DNA of 64,000 bases from Odontocerum albicorne (Eukaryota; Arthropoda; Insecta; Trichoptera; Odontoceridae): the NCBI GenBank assembly GCA_949825065.1, contig OX463855.1:38760301-38824300 (forward strand), given 5' to 3'. The notes beneath the pieces are model-generated. The model worked only from the letters and a program-made list of their open reading frames with translations, made no database searches and had not been told where the DNA came from. Position numbers and translations under genes: made by a program. Below, piece by piece: positions 1-10,256 of this stretch (the first letter of the stretch is position 1; each line of letters begins with the position of its first letter).

Positions 1-361
1 TATTAATAAAAAAATTACATACAGTAAAAGTCCAATAATTAGAACAAAGAAAAATTATAATTAAAAAAAAATTGCCATTTTCTTGTTCCCAAAATCGACT
101 TCTGTTAATAAATTCTACTGATAATTTGAAAAACCACGTAATTCGTAATGTTTTTCGCTAAAAAGATATATGAATTCTAATCATTTGTAATTTTCCACGG
201 ATCCACTTAGTAATCGGTAAGAATGCTTGATGTATTATGCACCAGCGAGTGGTTCAATTTTCGAGCCTCCCTTATATTCAAAGATTCAACATCTCAAGAT
301 TTTTATCAGAAGTATGGGGAGGTCCACCGATAAAATATGGAAACTAAGTAAAAAGGATATA
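1..361. other. A+T-rich presumed YIF1 intron
   Basis: No gene is seen here. The exon at 1599 begins inside a codon, so this stretch is most likely intron of the YIF1 gene, whose upstream exons must lie before the window. The short open frame at 227-418 has no recognisable protein similarity and runs into the transposon that starts at 362. Confidence 0.5.
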
Positions 362-1232
362 CAGGTATCCCAAAAGACACCCTCCATTTTAAAAGAAAAT
401 AACTTTTTTATTTCTTAATAATTCACATTTATTCTTTTATAAACAGAAAACACACTTCTTGAAAATAAATTTTATTTTGTTTTGAAAATTACATCCTTTA
501 AATAACTGTCATTTTGCTCTTTGCACTAACACGCTCTTTCTAAGGCGTGAGCCATCACCTGTCTTAATGTGTCTTGGCTTATTTCTTGAATTTCTTCATG
601 GATTTTGGCCTTCAATTGCTGAATGGTTCGAGGATTGTTACGGTATACTCTATCTTTCAAATACCCCCATAGAAAGAAGTCTGGAGCAGTTAAGTCAGGT
701 GAACGTGACGGCCACTTGATTTCAGAGTTTCGCGAAATTATCCTTCCTCCAAAAATTTGTCTTAAGAGTTCAATTATCGGGCGAGCTGTATGAGCAGTAG
801 CACCATCTTGCTGCCACCATACCTCTGGTGTGTCCTCGACTGCAGGACACACGAAATTCTCTAGCATTTCTCGATATCTTTCAACATTGACCATTAGTGG
901 GTTTCTGCCTCATCTTCAAATAAATAAGGTCCAAGAACTCTTTCCCATTTACACCACACCAAACCGTTACTTTTACGGGGTGCAGACTACGTTGGTGGAC
1001 TATTGGATTTTCGGTCCTCCAAAATCGCATATTTTGTTTTTTAACAAATGCGTTTAGGTGGAAGTGGGCCTCGTCGCCCAAAATGGCAGTTATTAGGATG
1101 TAATTTTCAAAACTAAATAAAATTTATTACAAGAAGTGTGTTTTCTGTTTATAAAAGAATAAATGTGAATTATTAAGAAATAAAATAGTTATTTCCTTTA
1201 AAAATGTAGGAGTGACTTTTGGGACACCCTGT
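362..1232 (-). mobile_element. Tc1/mariner-superfamily element with ~140-bp inverted repeats, internally deleted
   Basis: The ends are inverted copies of each other over about 140 bp (362-500 and 1095-1232). They start CAGGTATCCCAAAAG on the left and CAGGGTGTCCCAAAAG as read from the right, and TA dinucleotides flank them (360-361 and 1233-1234). The interior carries the C-terminal part of a DDE transposase on the minus strand: first catalytic Asp in GDEAHFHL (about 1075), second in QQDGATAH (about 810), third in the PDLTAPDFFLWG block (about 685). By my count 41 residues lie between the second and third Asp if the APD residue is catalytic. The N-terminal DNA-binding region is missing and a frameshift lies near 885-895. 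This is a non-autonomous deletion derivative about 870 bp long. Confidence 0.85.
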
Positions 1233-1251
1233 AATAGTAATATAATTTTAA

Positions 1252-1434
1252 AATATTTTGTGTAACCGTTATTTTTAACCTTTCTATAAATTACCAAATT
1301 TTCTCTCACAATATTTTGTGTAACTGTTATTTTTAACCTTTCTATAAATTACCAAATTTTCTCTCACAATATTTTGTGTAACTGTTATTTTTAACCTTTC
1401 TATAAATTACCAAATTTTCTCTCACAATATTTTG
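1252..1434. repeat. 58-bp tandem repeat, three copies
   Basis: Three nearly identical 58-bp units begin at about 1252, 1310 and 1368, followed by a short partial unit (AATATTTTG). The unit is A+T-rich and noncoding. It lies just upstream of the YIF1 exon, inside the intron. Confidence 0.9.
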
Positions 1435-1598
1435 ATTCCGAGATTTAATTCTGAGACTCAATTCTTGCACCTTACCATTGTATTATGGAACAGTCACTGC
1501 CCTCTTCCAGTCTTTCGGTGTGTAGTTAGATTCCCAACATTTGTTGAAAAATGAACATGTTTAACAATAAATTGATATTATATTTTTTTTGTTTTTAG

Positions 1599-1861
1599 GA
1601 ATGCAACATCGATTTTCACCAGAGCAAATAGGAATTCAAGCATCAAGTGCTCTGGCGTACTCCATATTTGAAATGTTTCTCTACTTGGCAACACTTTATG
1701 TAACAAATATTCAAACTAATCTCAGCACATTAGATTTGCTAGCTTTCTCGGGATACAAATACACAATCATCATCGCAGCAATTGTCACAAGTTTAATATT
1801 TAAAACACTCGGCTATTACCTCTGTCTTCTTTATTGCAGTTTGACTCTGGCATTTTTTTTG
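1599..1861 (+). CDS. Yif1: YIF1 (Yip1-interacting factor) penultimate exon
   Basis: This is an internal exon of a YIF1 homologue. YIF1 is a multi-spanning membrane protein that partners with Yip1 and Rab GTPases in ER-to-Golgi vesicle traffic. The acceptor AG is at 1597-1598 after a long T tract, and the donor is GGTAAGT with GT at 1862-1863. The reading frame has phrases typical of the family: RFSPEQIGIQASSALAYS, a hydrophobic segment, then LSTLDLLAFSGYKY followed by a second long hydrophobic stretch to AFFL. The exon begins with the last two bases of a split glycine codon and ends on a complete codon. Joining it to the exon at 4427 continues the family pattern AFFL-LRTLKVQVL in frame. Earlier exons are outside the window. 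Human YIF1A/B have the same order of motifs, so I am confident of the family. Confidence 0.9.
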
Positions 1862-2095
1862 GTAAGTTTATGTTAAAAATTATAACTACACATTATTGAT
1901 ATTCGTTAGAAATTAAATTTTCTGTGATTGAGATTTTTGTTATATTAGGTTATCCTGAGAGCAGTTTTATATTTCTCGGATAGATATCGTTAAGAGAAAA
2001 CTTTCATTGCTAACTTTATTCCAAACATGCTAAATACCATATTATAAAAAAGTAATAGTTGAGCGCATTTTGAAGCCTTTGTTTATCCAAATTGT

Positions 2096-2410
2096 TTAAC
2101 ACGTTGTTCGCCGTGTCAGCCACCGGTGGCCGACACCGAGGTATTCCAATTGGGCCGTGTCGGCCACCGGTGGCTGACACTGCATACCTAACTTCAGAGT
2201 GTCATCCTGTCCGTCGGCTACGCGCTCTGTATTAAACTACTATTAAACTTGGCCGACACGGCCCTTCTCTATCTGACTACGATATGGCCTTAGGATATCT
2301 TCATGGTTCTAAATGATATACTCATGAATATGATAGGTTATATTAAATTAAAAACGTAAAAACATTTTTTGGACATTTTACGAAAATCCTATTGGCGATC
2401 AATGTGTTAA
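2096..2410. mobile_element. piggyBac-like MITE with TTAA ends
   Basis: A 315-bp noncoding element is bounded by TTAA on both sides (2096-2099 and 2407-2410). The terminal inverted repeats read TTAACACGTTGTTCGCC on the left and TTAACACATTGATCGCC from the right, 15 of 17 positions identical. Near the left end are two copies of a 24-bp imperfect palindrome centred on GCCACCGGTGGC (about 2115-2138 and 2157-2180). TTAA duplication is the hallmark of the piggyBac superfamily. It lies in the last YIF1 intron. Confidence 0.8.
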
Positions 2411-2559
2411 GCAATTTTTTTGGCATCATTTTGAAGATGGTATAAAATAAGTCCTTTTTTTCATGATTTTTTATTATACCACAATTAAAAATGGGATACA
2501 AAAAAAATAATTATATGTGCATTATATGACAATGATACCGTAAGTGATTGTGTGTGTCA

Positions 2560-2712
2560 AATGTCGTTTGAAAAATTCTATAATGTCGGTATGACACTCG
2601 AAAATGGTGTTCGCTCTCGAAGGCCATTACCACTGATGGCGACTTAATCAAGGCTTTGATCGAGAATAGTTAATCTACGTCTCGAGAGATTGCTGAGATA
2701 CTGAAATAATGA
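2560..2712 (+). pseudogene. Mariner transposase helix-turn-helix relict
   Basis: A short stretch translates, with stops, to the mariner N-terminal phrase TTDGDLIKALIENS, a stop, then STSREIAEILK (2635-2708). This resembles the second helix-turn-helix of mariner transposases. No terminal repeats or catalytic domain are seen. It is a fossil fragment inside the YIF1 intron. Confidence 0.6.
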
Positions 2713-3574
2713 AAACAGATTTACACAATTAAGTTACATTAAGATATAAAAAATTGTATTTTGTATTTATCTTTTTTTTAATATCTTACTTTACAATTTT
2801 CCTTAGAGTTATTATGAAAAAGTGCTTAATTCTATTTCTTTATTTATGAATATGATCTCATACACAGGTCAACCTTTATTTTTGGTAAGATTTTTTATTC
2901 AATTTTATGGATATTTTAGTTTTTTTATTTTCTTACAATATTCCGTCGATTTCGACCGTTTAAAAATACATATTAAAATTTTAGTACACATCATTCCAAA
3001 ACACAAGATGTTGCAAAGTATAAAACATTAACATGATTTATACACAATCACAATCAAAAAAAGCATACCACCACATAGATAGGTACTCAGCAGGCCAAGG
3101 CCCAGGGCTGTATCTTATGCATGGAAGGATTCTCAAAAAATAGTATGCTCATTAAAAAATCCGTTTAGAAGAAACAGAATAAAAAAATCACTTGCACAAT
3201 TCATCTACTCGATACATACAATTATAGAAAAGCACAATAATCCTCACAAGATGATTTTAAAATTCTAATCGAAAATCTAATATCGATAAATAGTTTGGAA
3301 AAAATTAAAGGACAAAACCCAGTATGTACATAATAAACAGTTATACAAATTAAAATAAAAAAATCCTGAAATATAGAAACCAAACAATGAAATAAAAAAC
3401 AAATCCAACACCAATCTTCAATCATGTTCAAAACGTAATGAAAAAACAGAAACAATAAATTACATTTAAAATTCAATACCTGCATACATATAAAAATATA
3501 TCATTGTATAATATTTCTTTTGGTAGTTGAAATTATTTTCTGCAGGGACCTATTACCACATATACACCTACTCT

Positions 3575-3725
3575 CGGACCATAAGACGCACCCCAATTTT
3601 AAGTAAATTTAAAAAAAAGTGAAAAGATTCATCTTTTGGTTGGAAAAATACAGTAAATAAAATCGAGTATCTCTCTCTACCTGCAAATATTTTTTCACCC
3701 CGCCTTATGTCATGTATGAATACTT
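3575..3725. mobile_element. pogo-like element fragment (low confidence)
   Basis: The segment has a terminus-like phrase ACCATAAGACGCACCCC and, 120 bp on, CCCCGCCTTATG in inverted orientation. Similar phrases mark the ends of the pogo-like elements at 41087 and 50577. There is no coding capacity and the exact ends are unclear. Confidence 0.3.
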
Positions 3726-3842
3726 GAGGTCAGCTTTTCTGGTTCTCATCGTTCGATCATGGGTTGTCAAGTTCTCCACATTTAGTTCCCTCGTGAGATA
3801 AGCTCTGATAACGAATAGACTTCTTACTAATGATATAAATAA

Positions 3843-4395
3843 TTTTCTTCTTCTTATTTTAGGCCTGTTGACCTATTATGGCCCTGCATCATTGTTTCCC
3901 TCTTGTGACGTCGACTGCCATCTGTCTTTCCATCTTTTTTCGATGGTCGGAGGTCGTCCTGGAAGTCTGCTCGCTTGGGGGATACTGTCCCTGGCCATTC
4001 TTACGGCTCTTGGTTCCGCCATTCTGGATACATGTTCGTTCCAGAACCTTCTTCTCTGTCGTCCCCATCTGACAATATTTTCAACTTCGCACATCCTTCG
4101 GCTTTCTGTGTTTCGTACTCTATCACGAAGGTTTTTGCCAGCGATACTCCTGAGTACCTTCATTTTGCTGGTTCGAAGATTTTTGGTTCTGACAGTGTCG
4201 GCTCTGGACTCTATGCTGTATGTCATTATGGGGCGGACACAGGTCTTGTATATCCTCACCTTGCTTTGGATGTTCATATACTTGTTTTTCCAGATAGTGT
4301 TCTTTAGACATCCGGAAATCACAATCCGACAATCACAAAAGGCCACAGCTATTTCTGGATGTCTAAATAATTTTAGCATTATAAATTTTAGCATT
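3843..4395 (-). mobile_element. LINE tail, RTE-like, family A (antisense in YIF1 intron)
   Basis: The minus strand encodes the C-terminal end of a non-LTR reverse transcriptase. Seen in order: YKTCVRPIMTYSIE, then RSIAGKNLRDRVRN, IVRWGRQRRRFW and RLPGRPP. The pattern (an aromatic-rich YGCETW-like block, RDRxRNE, then a basic RGRPR-like block) is common at the C-terminus of RTE-type LINEs. It is 5'-truncated, and its 3' end near 3843 carries a TTCTTCTT tract, a (GAA)n tail when read on the minus strand. The copy at 44095-44690 belongs to the same family. It sits antisense, just upstream of the final YIF1 exon. Confidence 0.75.
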
Positions 4396-4426
4396 ATAAA
4401 TTATAATATGTCTGATATTTTTCTAG

Positions 4427-4633
4427 CTGAGGACACTAAAAGTGCAAGTTTTAATCGAGCCTACATCACAAGGTTACCCTCAAGATGCCTACAGCCATTC
4501 TAGGCACAGTAGCGGCTCTAAACGAAGAGTTTACTTCCTATTGTTTGTTGCCGCATTGCAGCCCATACTCGCTTGGTGGCTCAGCTATCATCTTCTTCCT
4601 CTGAATATTCTTGCACCAGATGTAAATTTATAA
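4427..4633 (+). CDS. Yif1: YIF1 final coding exon
   Basis: This is the last coding exon of the YIF1 gene begun at 1599. The acceptor is TTTTTCTAG with AG at 4425-4426. The frame continues directly from the upstream exon (AFFL|LRTLKVQVL), runs through a hydrophilic linker rich in Ser/His, and ends in a membrane segment, VYFLLFVAALQPILAWWLSY, followed by HLL and a short tail before TAA at 4631-4633. YIF1 proteins typically end with such a segment of the form QP...YWLTFHLV, so the fit in content and position is good. The 14-residue extension after SYHLL is slightly longer than in vertebrate YIF1. The intron is 2.56 kb and full of transposon debris. Confidence 0.88.
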   Translation: MRTLKVQVLIEPTSQGYPQDAYSHSRHSSGSKRRVYFLLFVAALQPILAWWLSYHLLPLNILAPDVNL

Positions 4634-5433
4634 TAGCAGTGGTATAGAGTGAAGATTCTTAACTGTCTCTCGAGGTTTTGTATATTGTATTTGATCAATT
4701 ACAGCTTAGGACAAGCATTTAATAATAATACACTTAACTGGAAATTAAATTTAAGGTGATATTTCCTTTTTAAAAAAAAAAAAAACAAAATGTTTTCCAT
4801 TTTTTAAATGGCTATGTTGGCCATGTACTTGAAGTTACCTGTTCAACTTTAATTGTTCAGAAGTTATTCTTATTTGCATCTAAATATAACCATAAAACAT
4901 TTCTAACAGATTTTTTGTAATACATTAATTTATTTAAATCATCGTCAAATATGTTATAAATCTTATTTAGATTAAAAAAAAATTACCATATTTGTATATT
5001 TTATCCTATTATTTGAGATTCGATAGCCCTTTATTTATATTTAAAAAGAAATATCTTTTGTAAAAGGTAATTATTACAATATTCTGATTTCGTTTCAGAT
5101 TATATTATAACATTTTTATAAAAAACATAATTGACATTTCAAATTCTATTTTGATTTCAGTATAATACTTTTTTGTGATGTGAAGACAAGACGTCTTTTT
5201 ATCAGCTCATTTATTTTACTACAAAAATTGTTAAAAGCAACGACAAGTCATCAACTTACAAAAAAAAATAAACAGTGCACAAAAAATTGTGAATTTATAA
5301 AAATCATTAGGAATGAATTCTGGTTTAGAGAACTAACATTTAAAGTCTGTTAATTACTGGTAAAAGTAGAACTTGGGATATGACTTCAAAGTTGTATTAA
5401 ATAAAGTTTTTTGTTACGAAATTTGCTCTTTAT
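4634..5433 (+). other. YIF1 3' UTR and downstream flank
   Basis: No coding potential. AATAAA hexamers at 5267-5272 and 5400-5405 are candidate polyadenylation signals for YIF1. Which is used cannot be read from the sequence. Confidence 0.4.
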
Positions 5434-5642
5434 TATAGTTCGTAAATTCTAGGATGAGTCCTGTGACAGCTCACAAATTTGCCCCAATGTAATGTATTTA
5501 CCTAAATAACTTGCTTTTTATTAGAATTGAGGCTTATATTCAAATTGATAAAATAATTAAAATTACTGAACATAGTTACAAGGTTGTATTGGGGCCAATT
5601 TGTGAGCTGTCACAGGACTTATCCTAGAATTTCCGAACTATA
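5434..5642. mobile_element. TA-flanked MITE with ~60-bp inverted repeats
   Basis: Two arms of about 60 bp (5436-5495 and 5583-5640) are near-perfect inverted copies. The tips read TAGTTCG after TA on the left and CGAACTA before TA on the right. The arms include the word CCTGTGACAGCTCACAAATT in opposite orientations. About 85 bp of unrelated DNA separates them. The TA duplication suggests mobilisation by a Tc1/mariner-type transposase. Confidence 0.85.
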
Positions 5643-6683
5643 GTAGTATTAAAAGTGACCATGTTAAAAAAAAGTGCTCACTTTTGAAAGCTATTATAAT
5701 AGTTCATATATTGCATTTTGGCTTTTGAATCAATTGGAAGATTCGCTAACTCCCCCTCTAATAAATGTAAGGATATAAGAAAGATAGCAAGTTTCTTCTT
5801 ATCTCACTGAGTTTGAATGGGGTTAAAGATGTTTAAATTTGATAATAGCTTTTAAACCAAATTGAACTTGGTTGAAATCTTCAGCATAAATTATATGAAG
5901 TGATTTTTTGTCACAAAAGTAGTGATTCATGGTCTAACAACATATTTTGTATATAAATAGTTACCAAAATTCGAGTCTTGTTTCCCTTGAAACATGTTAT
6001 AGCTAAAGGAGTCAGAAAATAATTTAAATAAAAAAATAATGTTTTTATTAACCAAACGGTTGTTTGTGGAATTAAAAAAAAAACATTAATAAGCTCATTT
6101 TAAACTAGTCTAGCATATATAAAAATGCGTGTTTAAATTTAATATTCGAGTTGACCTGAGGCCCGATTCTCACTCTTATAAGAGATCTTAACTTGCTACT
6201 TGAAAGATTATTTTTGAAAATTATTTTCTTTTGATTTGCTTCCAAATTTCAAAATGTCTCGAGGGGTAAAACAATAATGCTTTTGAGGAGAAATGACATT
6301 TAATAGCCCAGCATCTCAAGTGCAGGCCATGTAAATCTGTACTAAAGAGATCCGTCCTATGGTGTGGATACAATTTGGCACCGGTTAGCTCTTGCTCCTT
6401 CAAATATCAGTTTACACCCATTCTAAGAGAGAAAAAATAAAAATTTGGCCTGAGTTATTTTTGAATTGCTTGAACTGCTTTTATTAATTTGGCTGTTACA
6501 ATTTTGCCTTTTTTTAAACCAAATTTCATTTCAGAGACCATGATATAAACTGTTATCAGTCTTCACTCTAAAAATATTGTAATTACAGTTATTAGTTTGA
6601 TGAAAATATATTTACCCTCATTGAATGACTTAATAGAGTAAATTATGTCTCATTTTTGCTGTTATTTTCTTATTACCGTTATG
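5643..6683. other. Intergenic, no gene seen
   Basis: A+T-rich sequence with no convincing exon. A 60-codon minus-strand frame at 6221-6403 lies in a locally less A+T-rich patch but matches no family I recognise. Confidence 0.4.
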
Positions 6684-6685
6684 TA

Positions 6686-7640
6686 CGAGGCGTGTCCAGA
6701 AGGTAAGTGTACTGAGGCTCTCACGACCGGATAGATTTTATTTTCGACATGTTGGCTACACTTCCGTGTAGCCTGACCCTTCCCCTCCGTAACGAGACCG
6801 GTTCGAGGTCAGTACGTTGAGAAGTGTCGACGCGACAACACGTTTCGTGAAAAATGTCAAACCAATCTCCCGCCAAGTGCGAAATTTTGTAAAAAGGCAA
6901 GAGTTTTTGAGGCGCTGCAAACTCCATGGAGATGAATTTCTCCGCTCCATCGTTACTGGAGATGAAACTTGGGTTGCACACTACACACCTGAAACCAAAA
7001 GCCAGTCTCAACAGTGGCGTCACACCTCTTCACCCTCCGCCAAAAAGTTCAAAACCACAATTTCAGCCAAGAAAATCATGGCATCCGTGTTTTGGGACTG
7101 TCAAGGCATAATTTTAATTGAATATATGCCTCAAGGGGAGACCATCAACTCTGCAAGATACTGTGAGACCCTTAAAAAAATTGCGGAGGGCGATTCAGAA
7201 CAAGAGGAGAGGCATACTGACAAACAAAAATCTGCCTGCTGCACGACAATGCAAGACCACACACGGCCAACGCCACGAAGGAACTGCTCGCCTCGTTTAA
7301 ATGGGATGTCCTGAACCATCCCGCGCATTCCCCTGACCTAGCTACTTCAGATTACTATCTCTTTACCTCCCTGAAGCTGCACATGGGTGGAAAAAGGTTT
7401 TCAATCGACGAGGAGGTAAAGGAGGAGGTGGAGAAGTGGACGGAGGGGTTGGCGGGAAACTACTTCGAGGAAGGCATCAAAAAGTTGATACCCCGCTTCA
7501 CCACCTGCATTGAGAGGAATGGCGACTATGTCGAAAAATAGCTTACATATGTACTACGGTAACCACGTAATTTTTTTGTTTAAATAAAAAAAATTGTAAC
7601 CTACAAAAATTCAGTACACTTACTTTGTGGATATGCCTCG
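6686..7640 (+). mobile_element. Mariner (DD34D) element, 5'-deleted and frameshifted
   Basis: Terminal inverted repeats of about 30 bp begin CGAGGCGTGTCCAGAAGG (left) and CGAGGCATATCCACAAAG (read from the right), flanked by TA at 6684-6685 and 7641-7642. The + strand carries most of a mariner transposase. 6817-7200 has the first catalytic Asp in VTGDETWV and the SVFWD motif. A one-base indel near 7222-7227 shifts the frame, after which HDNARPHTANAT and SPDLATSDYYLF follow (to a stop at about 7541). 34 residues separate the second and third Asp. The N-terminal DNA-binding domain is deleted. The element is about 955 bp, short of the usual 1.3 kb. A relative lies at 43626-44024. Confidence 0.88.
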
Positions 7641-7642
7641 TA

Positions 7643-10254
7643 CATGATTAAAAAAATGGTGTTAATTAATGAGTTGAGTTTTAAAAACAATGTCCCTTCA
7701 ATGCTATCTCAAAACTTATAAAACATTTTTTAATTTGACGATTTTCACAATGACAATATGTCATTATTTGAAAAACAGGAATATTAAACTTTTTGTAAAT
7801 ACATGTCAAGTTCCACTCTTGAAATTGTAGAAAAATACATTAAAAATCAATTTTTTTTCTGTTGAAATTTTAGAAACTAACTTGTAAATATTAATTAATA
7901 TATACACACATTTGTTTACTTTCATGCTTTATTATGTTATGTTTGAAAAAATAAAACGAATTTAAATACTTGACTTCAAATATACTTTGAATTTTCATAA
8001 AATAAAGCCTGCAAACAGCCAAGACCCATTCTGAATTGTAGAGTTGATATTGATGATGAAAGCTGTTTTTTCAATGTTTCAAATTAAATCATACGAACGT
8101 AATGAGAGCGAGGAAACCTTCCGATAAAGTAGTACCAATTGTAGCAGGAAGAATTTATAAGTGATGATTATTAATTTTAATATTTTTCATTTTATTTATT
8201 TAATTGTTTGTGCTGTTGGAAATTGAAACGATGATGCCTTTTAAAAATAACTGTCTTAGAATATTGTGTGCAGACACTCACTTTGTGATATTCTGTTTTT
8301 TATCTTCATGAACTCGATGTATTGGTCATAGGACCCTTATCTTTGATTTATAAAAATCTTTGTTGAGCACTTTGTATCTAATATTATTTACCCTTTTTTG
8401 GAAGTATTAATATAGAATTACAATTGTTGTATATATTACAGTACAGAATGGTCAATGAATGTAAACTGTATATATATACTACTGAACGTAAATTTTCACT
8501 AAAGTAACCAGTGAACTTGATGTATGCTACAGTATTATCTGTTCACATTCGATAGTGACTTCTACTGCTCGTCATTAGTGAACATTCTCGAATATGATCT
8601 TCCATGTGCAGCTGTGGTTTGTATATTCAGGCTTTTTGCATTCAGGTTATGTTTTTAAATTCACTGTACACACAATTTAAAGTACTCTGTGTTTTAATCA
8701 TTTGTGCTATTCATGTTCATAAATATTTCGAAAGACTACCCTGATGGTTTGTTTGAAACAACCAATAAATATAAACATTAATTAAAAGGTTTTACTATCA
8801 TTTTATTTTCTCCGACCTCAGTAAAGGTTAACAAACACGAGAGAGGATATACAATCACAAGTGAATATGAATTTATTATTTTCAAATGAACGATTTCTTT
8901 CACATTTACTTATTACTTTAGTGAAGATGTACATTCTCTAGAAATAGTTGACGTTAACTGTGCGCTTTCACTGTACATATATTGAAATAAAGATAAGATA
9001 CTGTGGGTATTCAACTTATTTAAAAATGTTTGTAAGGATTTTCTTATTCAAAATTTTAAATATAATTATCCTACAAGTATGTGAGGTTTTTAAATGTAAC
9101 TAATACATTTTTTAAGTAAAATTTATTTTGCTTATTTTTTTTAGGTTTGCAATATGGCTTCAGAGTGCAATTTTTATCTGAATAAATTTTTTTGACCCTT
9201 TAAAATTACTTTATTTTACACAAATGAGCGGTTTTTTATATTTACTTAAACAACAGTGTGATTTTGAGTTTCAAAAGTTTTTAGTTAAGTTGAATGGAAT
9301 ACAGCATTTAGTAAATGCTTTTTTTTTAGAGAGGGGTATTATTTTACAACTGTTATGATCTTTACTTGTTAGTAAAATTACTTTTCTGAGTTAACAACAA
9401 ATGATAAAATGTCAAGTAACAAATTAGTATCTTGTCCCATGTCTTTTCCACGTGAGATTCTAATATTTCAGTGTTCATAAATAATTGTGTATATCAGTAT
9501 GCAAACTTTATAACATTCATCATTTGATTAAAAATCTTCAAACATTATTCATTGCAACTACAGAATAAAATGTTGAAACTACAGAATATAATTTTATTCA
9601 TAAACATTTTTTTCAATATATTTCAAATCAAAATATTTTTTGACTAGTTCTTTAGCAGGCTAAAAGGCATGTATGTAAATTTTTAGCAAATTTTCTGTCT
9701 GATGTGGATTTATGAGTGAAGTTATTGGAAACAATTATGTGATTATATAGTATATATGTTTTGAGGCTTTCCCGATTATTTGTGTCATCAGTTGGATAAG
9801 GTTTGAAGTGTTTTACCGCATGGTTTGGCTTACGATGTCCTTTTCCAACTGATAATTACGTGATTGTAAGCCAAGTGTCATAGTAACATGATGTAATTAA
9901 TATATTTTACTTTTTTAATAAAATCTTTAAGCTTCTATATTTTTTTAGTTAATAACCTTTAAACCGTTTTGGAGATCTCGAATATTTGTCGAAGTATTTA
10001 TATCAGTATGTAATTAATATATTGCATCTTTGATCTATCTGGATCAAGTTACGGACGATAATGCAAAAGTATTTATTGAAAAATGCATGTAAATTACAAC
10101 ATATGTTAATGGACTTGGGTTACACACAAAGCTTTCTGACAGGGAATTATATTATTGCCCTTAGTAAAAAAGCAGTAATAGCATATATCAAAATGTAAAA
10201 AAAAAAAAAAAAATTAACTGCATTAATCTATTAGCTAATACATAAATTTAATAC
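7643..10254. other. Intergenic, A+T-rich, no gene seen
   Basis: 2.6 kb without a recognisable exon, RNA gene or transposon coding sequence. It has only scattered homopolymer runs, including about 18 A at 10197-10214 just before the next mariner. Confidence 0.5.
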
Positions 10255-10256
10255 TA

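Noticed and set aside
227..418. 63-codon open frame on the + strand
   Set aside because: No similarity, no splice sites, and it extends across the edge of the transposon at 362.
2805..2886. Exon-like frame after CCTTAG and before TTGGTAAG in the YIF1 intron
   Set aside because: YIF1 exons 1599-1861 and 4427-4633 join in frame and match the family without it. The peptide has no family similarity.
3868..4503. 211-codon + strand frame
   Set aside because: It is the antisense of a LINE coding tail plus out-of-frame YIF1 exon sequence.
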